NCBI GenBank assembly: GCA_913056455.1
Contig: CAJXMJ010000002.1
Span: forward strand, 124,001 to 188,000
Length of the DNA stretch: 64,000 nucleotides
Reading direction: 5' to 3'
From: an uncultured Fodinibius sp.
Lineage (GTDB): Bacteria > Bacteroidota > Rhodothermia > Balneolales > Balneolaceae
Made by a program: the position numbers and the translations under genes. The first letter of the stretch is position 1. Each line of letters begins with the position of its first letter. Under the pieces are notes generated by a model. The model was not told the origin of the DNA. It worked only from the letters and a program-made list of their open reading frames with translations, and did no database searches. Positions 34,638 to 44,124 of this stretch are shown here, piece after piece.

Positions 34638-35480
34638 TTGTTTATGATACTACGGGCTGCAACGCTATGCATCATTTTATCTGCATGTTCTCTAAAAGTT
34701 TTAGGCCAACCCGCCGCTGTAAATGTAGTGTTGGCATCAAATGAGACAAAACCCTATATCGTACAGGTAGAAATAGCCAATCACACATTTTCAGGCCCCG
34801 ATGAAATTTCCAGTGGATGGACCACCCTCTCGCTAACCAATCACAGTGATGAGCATCACCTTATGATGACTCATAAACTGCCGCAAGGAGTAAGTCTGCA
34901 GGATGCCACCGCAGCGCTCGAGAATTGGAAAAAGAATAGAGAGCCTGCGGAATGGTGGAGTGAGGAAGGTGGGCGTTATGGGGGGCAAGGGCTGCTAGCA
35001 CCGGGAAAAACCGGCCTTGTTACCATCTTTCTAGAACCGGGTATCTATTCGCTGGTCTGTGGGTTTACTTCGGAAGATGGAACTCCACATTTTGATAAGG
35101 GAGTCCCATCATATCTTAGGGTTACCAGCGAATCCAACGGAGCACCAGAACCGCCTGCCGATTATGAGATTTTCTTTGAAAACAAAGGCATCACAACAGA
35201 CAAACCTGTAGTAGCCGGTCACCATACCTTTAAAGAACTTTTTGACACCTGGCATGATGTACAGCTTGCAAGGTTGACGGAAGATGTAAATATAAAGAAC
35301 CTCAAAGACTGGCTGCCAGAGTGGAAAAGCCCCACCCCCGTACCTTTCATTGGTGGTCTTGAGCCACTGGAACCCGGACGTATCGCCTATTTTACCGTAG
35401 CTGTCACACCGGGGAGGTATGCCTGGGTCTGCAGCAAGCATCCCAAAGATCAGGTCATTCAATCTTTTACCATCAAATAA
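34638..35480 (+). CDS. Secreted two-domain cupredoxin-like protein
   Basis: The 280-residue member has an N-terminal signal (ILSACSLKVLGQ; a lipoprotein Cys at LSAC is also possible). Domain 1 has the candidate ligands His (EHHLMM), Cys (YSLVCGF) and His (GTPHFDKGV) but Val in the axial Met position. Domain 2 has WHDVQLARL and YAWVCSKHP. It is the first of four tandem paralogues on this strand, with 61 bases to the next. The loss of the Met ligand would raise the redox potential if copper is bound. Confidence 0.7.
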   Translation: MFMILRAATLCIILSACSLKVLGQPAAVNVVLASNETKPYIVQVEIANHTFSGPDEISSGWTTLSLTNHSDEHHLMMTHKLPQGVSLQDATAALENWKKNREPAEWWSEEGGRYGGQGLLAPGKTGLVTIFLEPGIYSLVCGFTSEDGTPHFDKGVPSYLRVTSESNGAPEPPADYEIFFENKGITTDKPVVAGHHTFKELFDTWHDVQLARLTEDVNIKNLKDWLPEWKSPTPVPFIGGLEPLEPGRIAYFTVAVTPGRYAWVCSKHPKDQVIQSFTIK

Positions 35481-35541
35481 AAATCCATCCAGTATTTGAA
35501 TCTATACAAGCGACCTTTGTTATAACTACAAAAAAGACACC

Positions 35542-36789
35542 ATGACGTATCTTCAAAAACTATCGCTATTTACTACCGCACTACTATTCATCAGCCTACC
35601 GCTATTGGCCCAGCCGGAACCGGAAGCCGACCCCAATATCATTGACCTTACCGCCATGGACTACGCTTTCGGCATGCCCTCGGAGATCAAGTCGGGTTGG
35701 GTGACCTTTCGCATGAAGAATATTGGCAAGGAAGAACATGTAGCCGTACTCGAGAAAGTCTCGGATACTCTTAGCATAGAGCAAGTTCAGAATATGACCA
35801 CTACATCTTTAGAGTCAGGAAATTTTGCTCCGTTATTTCAACATACACAGAATGCCTGGGGAGGGCCCGGGCTGCTTTCTGCAGGCTTAACCGGAGAGAC
35901 CACGGTTTATCTTGAACCTGGAATCTATGTTATGATTTGCGGAGTTAAAACTTCGGAGGGAAAATTTCACTACCAGGAAGGAATGATCAAGTCCTTGGTC
36001 GTTCAGGAGAGTGAAAACCAAGCATCAAAACCTAAGCAGACGGTAGATATCACTTTGTCCAACTACGCTTTTTCAGCAAAAGAACCTCTGGGTAAGGGTG
36101 ATCAAATAATCAACATAAAATCCGAGGAAAGTGGAAATCATGATCTACATATAGCGAAACTCAAGCCTGGGCAAAGTCTGGATTTATTCCGTAAATGGAT
36201 GCGAACCGTGGAAGCTCCTTCCCCCTTTGAGTTTATCGGAGGGGCGGAGCAGACAATACCCGGAAACCCATCTACTTTTAAAGTGGAGTTTACACCCGGC
36301 AGATATGCCGTGGGTTGCCACAGCCATGCGGCATGGGGTGAAACCGCTCTGCTGACTATTCCTGAAGAAGGCTCAGCAGAACTCTCCTCTTTTTCGGAAA
36401 AGATGGGAACCATTGCCATTGAAGCAACCGAAAAAAACCTAAAAGTACCTGAGGAGATAAAAGCCGGACCGTGGAATTTCGTTGTAAAGAATACCACAGA
36501 ATCTCCTCAAATGTTTTTGCTGCACAAAATGGATGAAGACAAGACGGGTGAAGATTATGTAGGTTTTATGGAGAGTATAGCCTTTAAAGGAAAATTTATT
36601 CCCGGCAAAACTATGCCTCCATACCAGATGCTCCCACTGATTGTACCACCCGTTATGCCAGGCGGGGAAAAGGAAGTATTCGTTCATATCTACGAGGGCT
36701 CTTATGTATTGTTGGGCCCGCTCACTCCCGGAGTACCCCTGCCGAAGGCCTGGAGTCCAGAGATTATTCATGAAATCACCGCCAAATAA
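35542..36789 (+). CDS. Secreted three-domain cupredoxin-like protein
   Basis: The 415-residue protein has a signal peptide ending LLAQ. Domain 1 starts IIDLTAMDYAFGMP and keeps all four type-1 copper-like ligands (EEHVAVL; YVMICGV; FHYQEGM). Domain 2 begins TVDITLSNYAFS and has YAVGCHSHA. Domain 3 (about 295-415) has lost the ligands (QMFLLHK; YVLLGPL). The N-terminal 30 codons are nearly the same as those of the next gene, 11 bases downstream, which indicates recent tandem duplication. Confidence 0.75.
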   Translation: MTYLQKLSLFTTALLFISLPLLAQPEPEADPNIIDLTAMDYAFGMPSEIKSGWVTFRMKNIGKEEHVAVLEKVSDTLSIEQVQNMTTTSLESGNFAPLFQHTQNAWGGPGLLSAGLTGETTVYLEPGIYVMICGVKTSEGKFHYQEGMIKSLVVQESENQASKPKQTVDITLSNYAFSAKEPLGKGDQIINIKSEESGNHDLHIAKLKPGQSLDLFRKWMRTVEAPSPFEFIGGAEQTIPGNPSTFKVEFTPGRYAVGCHSHAAWGETALLTIPEEGSAELSSFSEKMGTIAIEATEKNLKVPEEIKAGPWNFVVKNTTESPQMFLLHKMDEDKTGEDYVGFMESIAFKGKFIPGKTMPPYQMLPLIVPPVMPGGEKEVFVHIYEGSYVLLGPLTPGVPLPKAWSPEIIHEITAK

Positions 36790-36800
36790 TAATACATACC

Positions 36801-38024
36801 ATGACTTACTTCAAAGAACTATCCCTAATTACTACTGCATTGCTATTCATCAGCATGCTCTTATTATCCTGTGCGGAAAACGAGGCAGATATTTCTTCCT
36901 CCGAACCCTATGTTGTAGACGTTTATGCCGCAGAATATGCCTTCGGCATGCCATCAGAGATAAAGTCCGGCTGGGTGACCTTTCGGTTTGACAATAAGGG
37001 AAAAGAGACGCATGTAGCCCAGATCTATCATTTGGAAGGGGATATCAGTTTCGATGAATACCGTTCGATTCTTTCGGCGGAACCACGCCAGAGAGTACCT
37101 CATGAAAGCGTTATGGGTGGGCCGGGCCTGCATACTACCGGTGAATCAAGTGAAATAACTATTAAGCTGGAGCCCGGCAGCTATGAAATTCTTTGCGGGC
37201 TTGTTACCGAAGAAGGGGAGCCACACGCTTATCGGGGGATGAGAAAATATTTTGTGGTGACTGACGAAGTCGGTGCGGAACAGCCCCCCAAGCCGGATAT
37301 GCGTATCGCCTTGGATGAATACCACCTGACAATTGATGGTGAGCTGCAGGGCGGGTCCCAAACGGTAGAAATCGATGGCCATCATACAGACTTTGATCTG
37401 CATCTGGTTACTCTTGAGGGCGCATCTACTGTTGATGAGGCGTTTGATTACTTCTCTGATTTAAGAGATCCCACCCGGGCAAAAATATTGGGTGGCGTGG
37501 AAGAAGGCCATACCAGTTATCTGACCCTACACATTACACCGGGGGATTATATTTGGAGTTCCCAGGAGTACGGACATTTCGGAATGTATGAGAAGTTTGC
37601 CATCAGCCCGGAGGGGAAGCAGATCCTAAAGGGCGATGCGTCAGGCGATACCGAGCAAATTGACGTCCGGGTAAAAGAAAATGCTATAGAAGCACCGGGG
37701 GAACTGTTTTCGGGAAACAAGAAAGTGGCATTCCATACCGATGATTCCCAAACGCATCAGCTGCGTTTTGCCAGTTTAAAAGAGGATTTCACCCGGGAAG
37801 ATTATCTAAAAATAATGCAGGATCGGCAGGACGGGATTTCCAATAACGATGAATGGCCATTCAAGGGATACCTGATAAACGTTGATCCAATCACTGCAGA
37901 TAATTCGGAGAGTTTTACTCTAAGGTTGGAATCCGGCAACTATCTTCTCTACTGCGCAGAAGATGATCAGGAGGGTGTTCCCCACAGGTTGTCTGGAGAA
38001 ATGAAGAGTATTTCTGTGAAGTAG
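36801..38024 (+). CDS. Three-domain cupredoxin-like lipoprotein
   Basis: The 407-residue paralogue has a signal ending LLLSC, so unlike its neighbours it should be lipid-anchored. Domain 1 (VVDVYAAEYAFGMP) has His (ETHVAQI), Cys (YEILCGL), His and Met (EPHAYRGM). Domain 2 has DFDLHLVTL but a Ser in the Cys position. Domain 3 again has His (QTHQLRF), Cys (YLLYCAE) and PHRLSGEM, so two of three domains could bind copper. It is 11 bases after the previous gene. Confidence 0.75.
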   Translation: MTYFKELSLITTALLFISMLLLSCAENEADISSSEPYVVDVYAAEYAFGMPSEIKSGWVTFRFDNKGKETHVAQIYHLEGDISFDEYRSILSAEPRQRVPHESVMGGPGLHTTGESSEITIKLEPGSYEILCGLVTEEGEPHAYRGMRKYFVVTDEVGAEQPPKPDMRIALDEYHLTIDGELQGGSQTVEIDGHHTDFDLHLVTLEGASTVDEAFDYFSDLRDPTRAKILGGVEEGHTSYLTLHITPGDYIWSSQEYGHFGMYEKFAISPEGKQILKGDASGDTEQIDVRVKENAIEAPGELFSGNKKVAFHTDDSQTHQLRFASLKEDFTREDYLKIMQDRQDGISNNDEWPFKGYLINVDPITADNSESFTLRLESGNYLLYCAEDDQEGVPHRLSGEMKSISVK

Positions 38025-38073
38025 TGCGTAGATAAAACTGATCAGTCTTTTTTATAACCATCAAAAACATATT

Positions 38074-39288
38074 ATGATCTATTTAAAAAAAATATCACTG
38101 CTTGCAGTAGTGCTGCTATTCATCAGTCTGCCGTCAATGGCACAGTCACAATCGGAAACCGAACCCTATGTTGTAGACCTCATAGCTAAGGAGTTTTCTT
38201 TTGAACATCCACCTAAGATTAAATCGGGCTGGGTGACCTTTCGTTTTAAAAACCAGGGTAACCTCACCCATGTAGCCCAGATAATGAAGCTAAAGTCTAA
38301 CCTGTCGGCTGCAGAACTAGATTCCACATTTAAATCAGGAGGTTATCCCTCCACTACGAAAGTAATGGGTGGGCCGGGTTTACATTCTGGGGGCATGGCC
38401 AGTGAAGTGACAGTTTACCTTAAGCCTGGTATCTATGTTATGAGCTGCGGTACCCGCATGAAAAACGATGTTGCGCATTTTGAACTGGGCATGGTTTCCC
38501 GTCTGGAGGTGACTGAGGAAATAGGTGCTGAACATCCGCCGCAGGCAGACATGTCTCTGACCCTGGAAGACTATCAAATAAAGATGGGCGGGGACTTAAG
38601 GGCCGGTAAAAACACTCTTAAGATTGATGGCAATAACACCGACTATGATGTGCACCTGGTAGCATTGGAAGGGGAATCTACCGAGAAGGCCGCATATAAC
38701 TATTTTAGTGACCTGCAAGACCCGACTCCGGCGAAACTTCACGGTGGAGTCGAAGAGGGACATATCTCCTATTATACAGTGGATATTCAGCCCGGGAATT
38801 ATCTGCTCAGTTCACAGGAATTTGGCGTCTGGGGAATGCAGGAAAAACTGAGCATTTCTGACGGCGGTGACCTGACGATACAGGAAAAGGTGGATCCCCA
38901 AAAGCTGCAGATTACAATGGAGGGATATGATATCGCCATCCCCGAAGACATTGAGACGGGAAGATATCAGATAACCGTTAAAAATACGGGAACATCAGCA
39001 CATGAGCCGGAGATATGGAAGCTGCAGGAAGGCAAAACTGCTAAAGACTGGCTTCATTGGATGGAATCGAATAGAAAAGACCATGAAGAAGGGCATCATA
39101 ATCATACCGTTAAATTTCCGGGCGAAGGCTATGGAGGAATTAGATTTGATACTATAACGTCCACGCAGGAGCAAGTACTCACGTTTAATCTCGAGCCTGG
39201 CACCTATGTCGCTGTTTGTTATGCGGAGAATGAAGAAGGGAATTACCACATCGAAGAAGGAGAGATTGTTCAGTTTGAAGTACAGTGA
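38074..39288 (+). CDS. Secreted three-domain cupredoxin-like protein
   Basis: The 404-residue paralogue has a signal ending SMAQ. Domain 1 starts VVDLIAKEFSFEHP and has His (LTHVAQI), Cys (YVMSCGT), His and Met (AHFELGM). Domain 2 has DYDVHLVAL but lacks Cys. Domain 3 has SAHEPEIW, YVAVCYAE and YHIEEGE, with Glu replacing Met. The domain plan and linker phrases (KSGWVTFRF, GGPGLHS) match the gene before it, confirming tandem duplication. Confidence 0.75.
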   Translation: MIYLKKISLLAVVLLFISLPSMAQSQSETEPYVVDLIAKEFSFEHPPKIKSGWVTFRFKNQGNLTHVAQIMKLKSNLSAAELDSTFKSGGYPSTTKVMGGPGLHSGGMASEVTVYLKPGIYVMSCGTRMKNDVAHFELGMVSRLEVTEEIGAEHPPQADMSLTLEDYQIKMGGDLRAGKNTLKIDGNNTDYDVHLVALEGESTEKAAYNYFSDLQDPTPAKLHGGVEEGHISYYTVDIQPGNYLLSSQEFGVWGMQEKLSISDGGDLTIQEKVDPQKLQITMEGYDIAIPEDIETGRYQITVKNTGTSAHEPEIWKLQEGKTAKDWLHWMESNRKDHEEGHHNHTVKFPGEGYGGIRFDTITSTQEQVLTFNLEPGTYVAVCYAENEEGNYHIEEGEIVQFEVQ

Positions 39289-39410
39289 TCTTTGATCAAG
39301 ACGAGATACTAAAAACCATAACAACGATGCATAATACCCAAAGATTATCAATACTAACATCGCTGTTATCGATGATCCATCAGAACCTTTCATTTGACTA
39401 AAAAAATTAC

Positions 39411-40121
39411 GTGACTGCACAAAAAGTGAGAAAGTCTAAAAAGAATAATTCAACCTTTTCAATAACCTTCTTTGTAGGAATGGCGGTGTACATGACGGTT
39501 ATTGTTATCGCCGGGTTCTGGCCGACCTACTTCGGACATTATCTTCTTGGTCAGGAGCTAAAAGAAAGTGGCTTGGTTGAAGTATCGGGGAAAACCCATA
39601 TACATACCTTCGTTTTTATGTCATGGATGGTGCTTCTTTTATCACAAACGTTTTTTGCTGCTCAAAATAACATAAAAAAGCATGTTCGGATTGGCCGGTA
39701 TGGGATTGGTGTAGGGGTGCTTGTCGTGGTTTTTGGGTTGGCGATGGCTTTTTTCCGAGCTGAAGCGGTAGTGTATTTAGAAATAGCTACCTGGTCTGAG
39801 ATTTTTCCGTTTAAGTTCTTTTTAGATGATCCGTTCGTATTGATCTTTGAGTTTGCTATTCTCCTGGGCCTTGGCGTTTACTATCGGACCAAACCGGCCG
39901 CTCATAAACGATTTATGCTTTTTGCTACCATCGCGATAATGACGGCTGCCGCATCCCGGCTGCATTACATCTTCGGGCCATGGAGGTTGGAAATCGTGAT
40001 TGCTTCCGTCGTTATACCAATCTGGGTGTATGACTTGTACAAAGAAAAGAAGATTCATTCAGCTACTTTAATTGGAACAGGCATTGTAAGTATATACATC
40101 ATTAGAGCTTATCTATTATAA
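39411..40121 (+). CDS. Polytopic membrane protein of unknown function
   Basis: A 236-residue protein with six or seven helices and conserved-looking His-rich spots (HIHTFVFMSW near residue 63, NNIKKHVRIGRYG near 86, KRFMLF, RLHYIFG). This resembles a family of bacterial hypothetical membrane proteins with an H-x-H-x5-W motif, a possible heme or metal site. The start is GTG at 39411. It follows the cupredoxin array by 122 bases, so it could be a membrane electron-transfer partner; this is speculation. Confidence 0.65.
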   Translation: MTAQKVRKSKKNNSTFSITFFVGMAVYMTVIVIAGFWPTYFGHYLLGQELKESGLVEVSGKTHIHTFVFMSWMVLLLSQTFFAAQNNIKKHVRIGRYGIGVGVLVVVFGLAMAFFRAEAVVYLEIATWSEIFPFKFFLDDPFVLIFEFAILLGLGVYYRTKPAAHKRFMLFATIAIMTAAASRLHYIFGPWRLEIVIASVVIPIWVYDLYKEKKIHSATLIGTGIVSIYIIRAYLL

Positions 40122-40202
40122 ACTGCGAATATTTTGTCCCGAAGAGAAACTTGAAATCACTCAACAAATAAATATCTGTCATAACATAAACTCAACTGCA
40201 TT

Positions 40203-41984
40203 ATGAATAGTTGTAATTACAATCGAACATTAAAAAATGCTTTTGTTCACCTAGCAAAGACAATGGCAGTAATTGCCCTCCTGTTATTAACAAGTTCTCC
40301 AATGCTAGCCTTTCAGAGCGATGGGGAAATAACCGAGGCAAAAACAGCGTCACAGAAAATTGATTCTGTTTTGGCCGACTTCGATTCTCCGACTTCTCCC
40401 GGCATCATCGTCGGCGTATGGCAAGAGGGAGACTGGCTGTTTAAGAAAGCATACGGAATGGCAGACCTTTCTCAAGGGCTTGCTATTACGGAGGACACGA
40501 AATTCAACCTGGGATCTGTTAGCAAGCAGTTTTTAGGTTACGCCTTTGCTTTATTGCATCACAAAGAAGAGTTATCTCTTGATGACCCGGTATCAGACTA
40601 TGTGGACGACTGGCCGGATTTTGAGCACGAGGTAACCCTGCGACATATGCTTACGCACACCAGCGGTACTCGTACTGCTTATGATATGTTTGGAATAGAG
40701 GGACGAGAACTCAATGATGATTTTCTTCCCAAAAGAAAAGCCTACGAAGCAATCCGGCAGCAAGGAAAGCTTGACTTCGTTCCGGGCTCGAAATGGTATT
40801 ATAACAGCATGGCATTCACCATTCTCGCAGATATCCTGGAAACAGTGACAGAAACGCCGGCCGATGAGTGGATGCAAACTCATATATTCGACCCCTTGGA
40901 TATGGACGACACGGTGATCGAGACCAAAGTAAGGCAGGTATTTCCCGGTCTTGCCGAATCCTACGAGGAAGATTCGGAATTCGGATATATCGAGTCTCAG
41001 TCCAACCGGGCTATTTTCGGGGCTGCTGATGTAATTACCACTATCGATGATATGGGGAAGTGGGCCGATAATATCTTGCATGGAAAAGTTGGAGGGCCAA
41101 AGGTGGTAGACATATTTACTGAGCCTTTTATACTCAATGATGGGGAAGATCCTGAATATGCACTTGGCATTGGGGTTACTAAATGGCGAGGACTGGATAC
41201 CTATTATCACAGTGGTGGTCATGCGGGCTTTGTCAGCTTTATTCGAATATTCCCTGAATTAAATGCTGCTATAATTGAGCTGTCCAACAATAACTCCCCC
41301 AATACGGACACCATGGAGATTTCCGAATGGTATTTCGGAGAGCATCTGTCGGAAGAAGAGGCCGACCCAGAAAATGAAATTGCCAGTGATCCCGAAATCG
41401 AGATCTCAAACGATAAGCTGAAGCAGTATACCGGTCATTTTCTGGAAACCACCAATGAGGGACTGTATGCGTTAAATTTTGCGGCCACTGATAGCGGATT
41501 ATCCTATCAGATTAATTATATCTCTGAGTATTTCCCATTAAAACCTGTAGGAGAGCATCTTTTTTATAATTCAAGATTTAACAATAATGTGGAGTTTGTT
41601 GTATCTAATGACTCGATAACTGCACTTAAAGCCACATTTTCTGATCAGGTTAATGAATACAAAAGAATTAAAAAGTGGGCCCCTTCTCAGCAGGAACTCA
41701 AAAATTTTGAGGGGCAATATGTAAATCCTGAAACCCACACGATATACACCCTCGAACTGCCGGGAGAAGAACTGGTAGCAAAACACAAGTGGAATCCTGA
41801 CAGGGTATTAACCCCCTTTAAGAAAAACATCTTTTATGGATTTTATACGATCCTTCAGATCGAATTTGCGATTGATGATCAGGGCCAGCCCATAGGGTTT
41901 TATATGCACGATCCCAACTTTCAGTCCCTCTGGTTTGATCGAATAGATATAGACGAAGCGGTACCAGTATCCAGCAATGATTAA
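40203..41984 (+). CDS. Secreted serine hydrolase (class C beta-lactamase/DD-peptidase fold)
   Basis: The 593-residue protein has a signal peptide (ending MLAFQ) and the three catalytic motifs of the family: SVSK near residues 107-110 (Ser nucleophile, SxxK), YNS near 200 (YxN) and HSGG near 340 (K/HxG). The final 180 residues form an additional domain with QYTGHF and KNFEGQY, typical of C-terminal lipocalin-like extensions. Members cleave esters, D-amino-acid peptides or beta-lactams; the substrate is not known. It is on the same strand as the cupredoxin array. Confidence 0.85.
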   Translation: MNSCNYNRTLKNAFVHLAKTMAVIALLLLTSSPMLAFQSDGEITEAKTASQKIDSVLADFDSPTSPGIIVGVWQEGDWLFKKAYGMADLSQGLAITEDTKFNLGSVSKQFLGYAFALLHHKEELSLDDPVSDYVDDWPDFEHEVTLRHMLTHTSGTRTAYDMFGIEGRELNDDFLPKRKAYEAIRQQGKLDFVPGSKWYYNSMAFTILADILETVTETPADEWMQTHIFDPLDMDDTVIETKVRQVFPGLAESYEEDSEFGYIESQSNRAIFGAADVITTIDDMGKWADNILHGKVGGPKVVDIFTEPFILNDGEDPEYALGIGVTKWRGLDTYYHSGGHAGFVSFIRIFPELNAAIIELSNNNSPNTDTMEISEWYFGEHLSEEEADPENEIASDPEIEISNDKLKQYTGHFLETTNEGLYALNFAATDSGLSYQINYISEYFPLKPVGEHLFYNSRFNNNVEFVVSNDSITALKATFSDQVNEYKRIKKWAPSQQELKNFEGQYVNPETHTIYTLELPGEELVAKHKWNPDRVLTPFKKNIFYGFYTILQIEFAIDDQGQPIGFYMHDPNFQSLWFDRIDIDEAVPVSSND

Positions 41985-42333
41985 CTTGGATGATTAAAGT
42001 AAATTGGTCGTAATTGTAGCGGCAAAATATTACAGCTATCAACGCTTTGACCAACAAAAAATAAATGTGAAGGTTGAACCCAGGGGGTAGCTTTATATAG
42101 CAGGGGTATGCTTTTCTGAGAAGACAAAATTTAAAAACAACATCGCATGCGGGCCCTGGTTAATAAATCAAGGCAGGGGTATTTCTGTGAGAATCCTAAA
42201 GATCCGAGTTAACTGCCTGAGCCCCCCTCCCTCTTGATAAAAAAGCCCCAAGACGTAATGCCTCAGGGCTTTATTATGGCCAATGCCGGGAGGCTAAAAA
42301 CAAGGCACAATGAGTGCAGCCCCTTAAAAGCTG
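41985..42333. other. 349-base intergenic region with a terminator
   Basis: No gene seen. It holds the terminator at 42242-42272 and two short similar phrases beginning GCAGGGGTAT near 42100 and 42173, whose meaning is unclear. Confidence 0.5.
42242..42272. terminator. Bidirectional terminator
   Basis: AAAGCCC and GGGCTTT flank a 17-base loop, with A- and T-rich flanks on both sides, between the convergent serine hydrolase and His-rich lipoprotein genes. Confidence 0.65.
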
Positions 42334-42933
42334 CTAGTCTCCCGTTCCAACCCGGGGATTGGTATCATGAAAGACGCCTTCGGGGTTAGGGTACCAAACC
42401 CAGGCGTGAAGCCCCCATACCCCCGCATCCTCTACGTGATGCCAATGGTCATGATCGCCGGGGAAAAGGTCAGGTAGATCCTCTTCGGAAGACACTAACA
42501 CATCAGGTACAAGGTACTCTACGGCTACCAGTTTTCGGCTGTTCGGATCATTGGGATGATGGACATATACCAGTGCTTCTGGCATTGTTATATCAATGTT
42601 TAAGTCCATTAACCCACCATTTATATAATGGTATCCCATATTGGGTATAAAGGGTGTCCCCTGTCCATATCCGTCACTTTCTGCCATTGTCACATCATGA
42701 TATTTGGCCGTAGCGGCTCGGATTTGACCAAGCATATTGTGATTGATAGCATTTTCCGGACGCTGTGAGTGTGTATTGAGTTGTTCAATCTGGCCATTAG
42801 GCATTGTCCCCTGATTTGAAACCAGAGAAGAATCACACCCCACACTTACAACTAAAACGCCTGCGAGCAGAATGTAAAGGGAATTGGTTAATAGGTAAAA
42901 ATAAGCTCTACTAAGATATATTAGCTGTTTCAT
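42334..42933 (-). CDS. His-rich lipoprotein of unknown function
   Basis: The product of about 199 residues has a lipoprotein signal with VSVGC. The start is set by GGAGG five bases before ATGAAACAG at 42933, although the frame opens four codons earlier. The mature part is rich in His and aromatic residues: GYHYINGG, VYVHHPND, HDHWHHVEDAGVWGLHAW and GVFHDTNPRV, which suggests a metal site. It belongs to a hypothetical family seen in other bacteria with the HxW(V/I)W-P(N)-G-F motif, but I cannot name it. It stands near laccase and cupredoxin genes. Confidence 0.68.
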   Translation of the reverse strand: MKQLIYLSRAYFYLLTNSLYILLAGVLVVSVGCDSSLVSNQGTMPNGQIEQLNTHSQRPENAINHNMLGQIRAATAKYHDVTMAESDGYGQGTPFIPNMGYHYINGGLMDLNIDITMPEALVYVHHPNDPNSRKLVAVEYLVPDVLVSSEEDLPDLFPGDHDHWHHVEDAGVWGLHAWVWYPNPEGVFHDTNPRVGTGD

Positions 42934-42945
42934 CGGAACCTCCAT

Positions 42946-43245
42946 TTTTAAGTTACGGGGAGGCCGTCATGTAGTTTAGAAGGGCAATAGACTAATGTAA
43001 CTGTATTCTATTAATAAAGTTCCTATTATTAAACAATGAACACATATAGAAAACAATTTATATAAAACTACAATTGAAAGTGCATAAGATCATATGAACA
43101 GGTTAAATTCGAATTCAATAAACTCGTAAAAAAGGACCTTGATCAGAAAAAGGAACGAAGTATTTCTTCACTCGAAGAACTTATATGTAGGTTAGGGGTG
43201 TCTGTTTGATTTTTTAAAATGGATTGGGATAAGGCGTCCCTTTAA
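42946..43245. other. 300-base intergenic region
   Basis: No supported gene. A 40-codon plus-strand open stretch (43088-43209, with VKFEFNKLVKKDLDQKKERS) looks protein-like but begins after a stop and has no start codon, so it may be a gene remnant. Confidence 0.4.
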
Positions 43246-44022
43246 TTATTTATAATAGTTACCAAGCTTTCTTCCAACGTATTCGGCTCCTTCTTTAGTT
43301 AAATGTCCTAGGCCATCTATGTAATGTAAACAAGAACCTACCTGTGGGAAATAACCTTTTGTGGCAAATCCTTCCTTCTGATCAGTTACTACCTGCTCTA
43401 TTGCCTTTGCGATATATTTATGTTGCCAAGAAGCCCTTACTTTTTTGAATGTTTTTTTAAAGGGTGAATTTTTAAAATCACAGTTACGTGTGCATTGGCA
43501 AGTCTCCTTGTCAGGCCCACCGACAATCGGCTGTAAAATGATTTTTTCTACAGTAGGCAGTTTTTGTTGTATAGTATCTATAGCTTTTTTAATGGCACCT
43601 GACCATTCTTTTACATTTTCACCATATGCTCCACTAATTGAGAAGAGCACACGATCAGGGGCATCGGAATTATTATTGCAAGGCGATATTATACTTTGAT
43701 TCCACCCATCGTATTCCGGATTTGCCCATTGATCGACGCCGCCGCCCCCTTTCCAAAGCAGTTGCCAGCGATTATTTTCAACAATCGACTCGAAGATCCC
43801 GCCAGTAATATACCAGCCGAAACCCGGACCAGGCTGATCTTTTGACCCAGTTTGCCCCACCTGGCTAAAACCAATTACTTGGGTACATGAATAAATCAGA
43901 TGATCAGAGTCTTGGGCAAGTATTTTCGTACCATCTCTCATTAAAAAAATGAGGAGTATCAAAAAGATAATTTTGCTTACGAATGAAAAAGAAAACAAGA
44001 GGTATATAGAGTTGTAATTCAT
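43246..44022 (-). CDS. Secreted SGNH/GDSL-like protein
   Basis: A membrane-exported protein of about 258 residues whose hydrophobic leader (SFVSKIIFLILLIFL) spans residues 15-30. It has a block I-like GFSQVGQT, ISGAYGENVKEW (block III-like) and a C-terminal DGLGHLTKEGAEYVG, which places Asp and His as in the SGNH block V DxxH. The substrate is unknown; relatives include esterases and sialate O-acetylesterases. I chose Met at 44022 because it sits closer to the hydrophobic segment; the frame extends to 44058. Confidence 0.6.
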   Translation of the reverse strand: MNYNSIYLLFSFSFVSKIIFLILLIFLMRDGTKILAQDSDHLIYSCTQVIGFSQVGQTGSKDQPGPGFGWYITGGIFESIVENNRWQLLWKGGGGVDQWANPEYDGWNQSIISPCNNNSDAPDRVLFSISGAYGENVKEWSGAIKKAIDTIQQKLPTVEKIILQPIVGGPDKETCQCTRNCDFKNSPFKKTFKKVRASWQHKYIAKAIEQVVTDQKEGFATKGYFPQVGSCLHYIDGLGHLTKEGAEYVGRKLGNYYK

Positions 44023-44124
44023 ACCTAGTAATATATTAATAGATTCCACATGTAGCACCTAATGACCTTACCCATAAGGCGAGTGCAGGACAAAAGTGAA
44101 GCCCTTTTTTATGCTTTTATAATT

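Noticed and set aside
43088-43209. Forty-codon open stretch between the His-rich lipoprotein and SGNH genes.
   Set aside because: No start codon and a stop at its left edge; at most a gene remnant.
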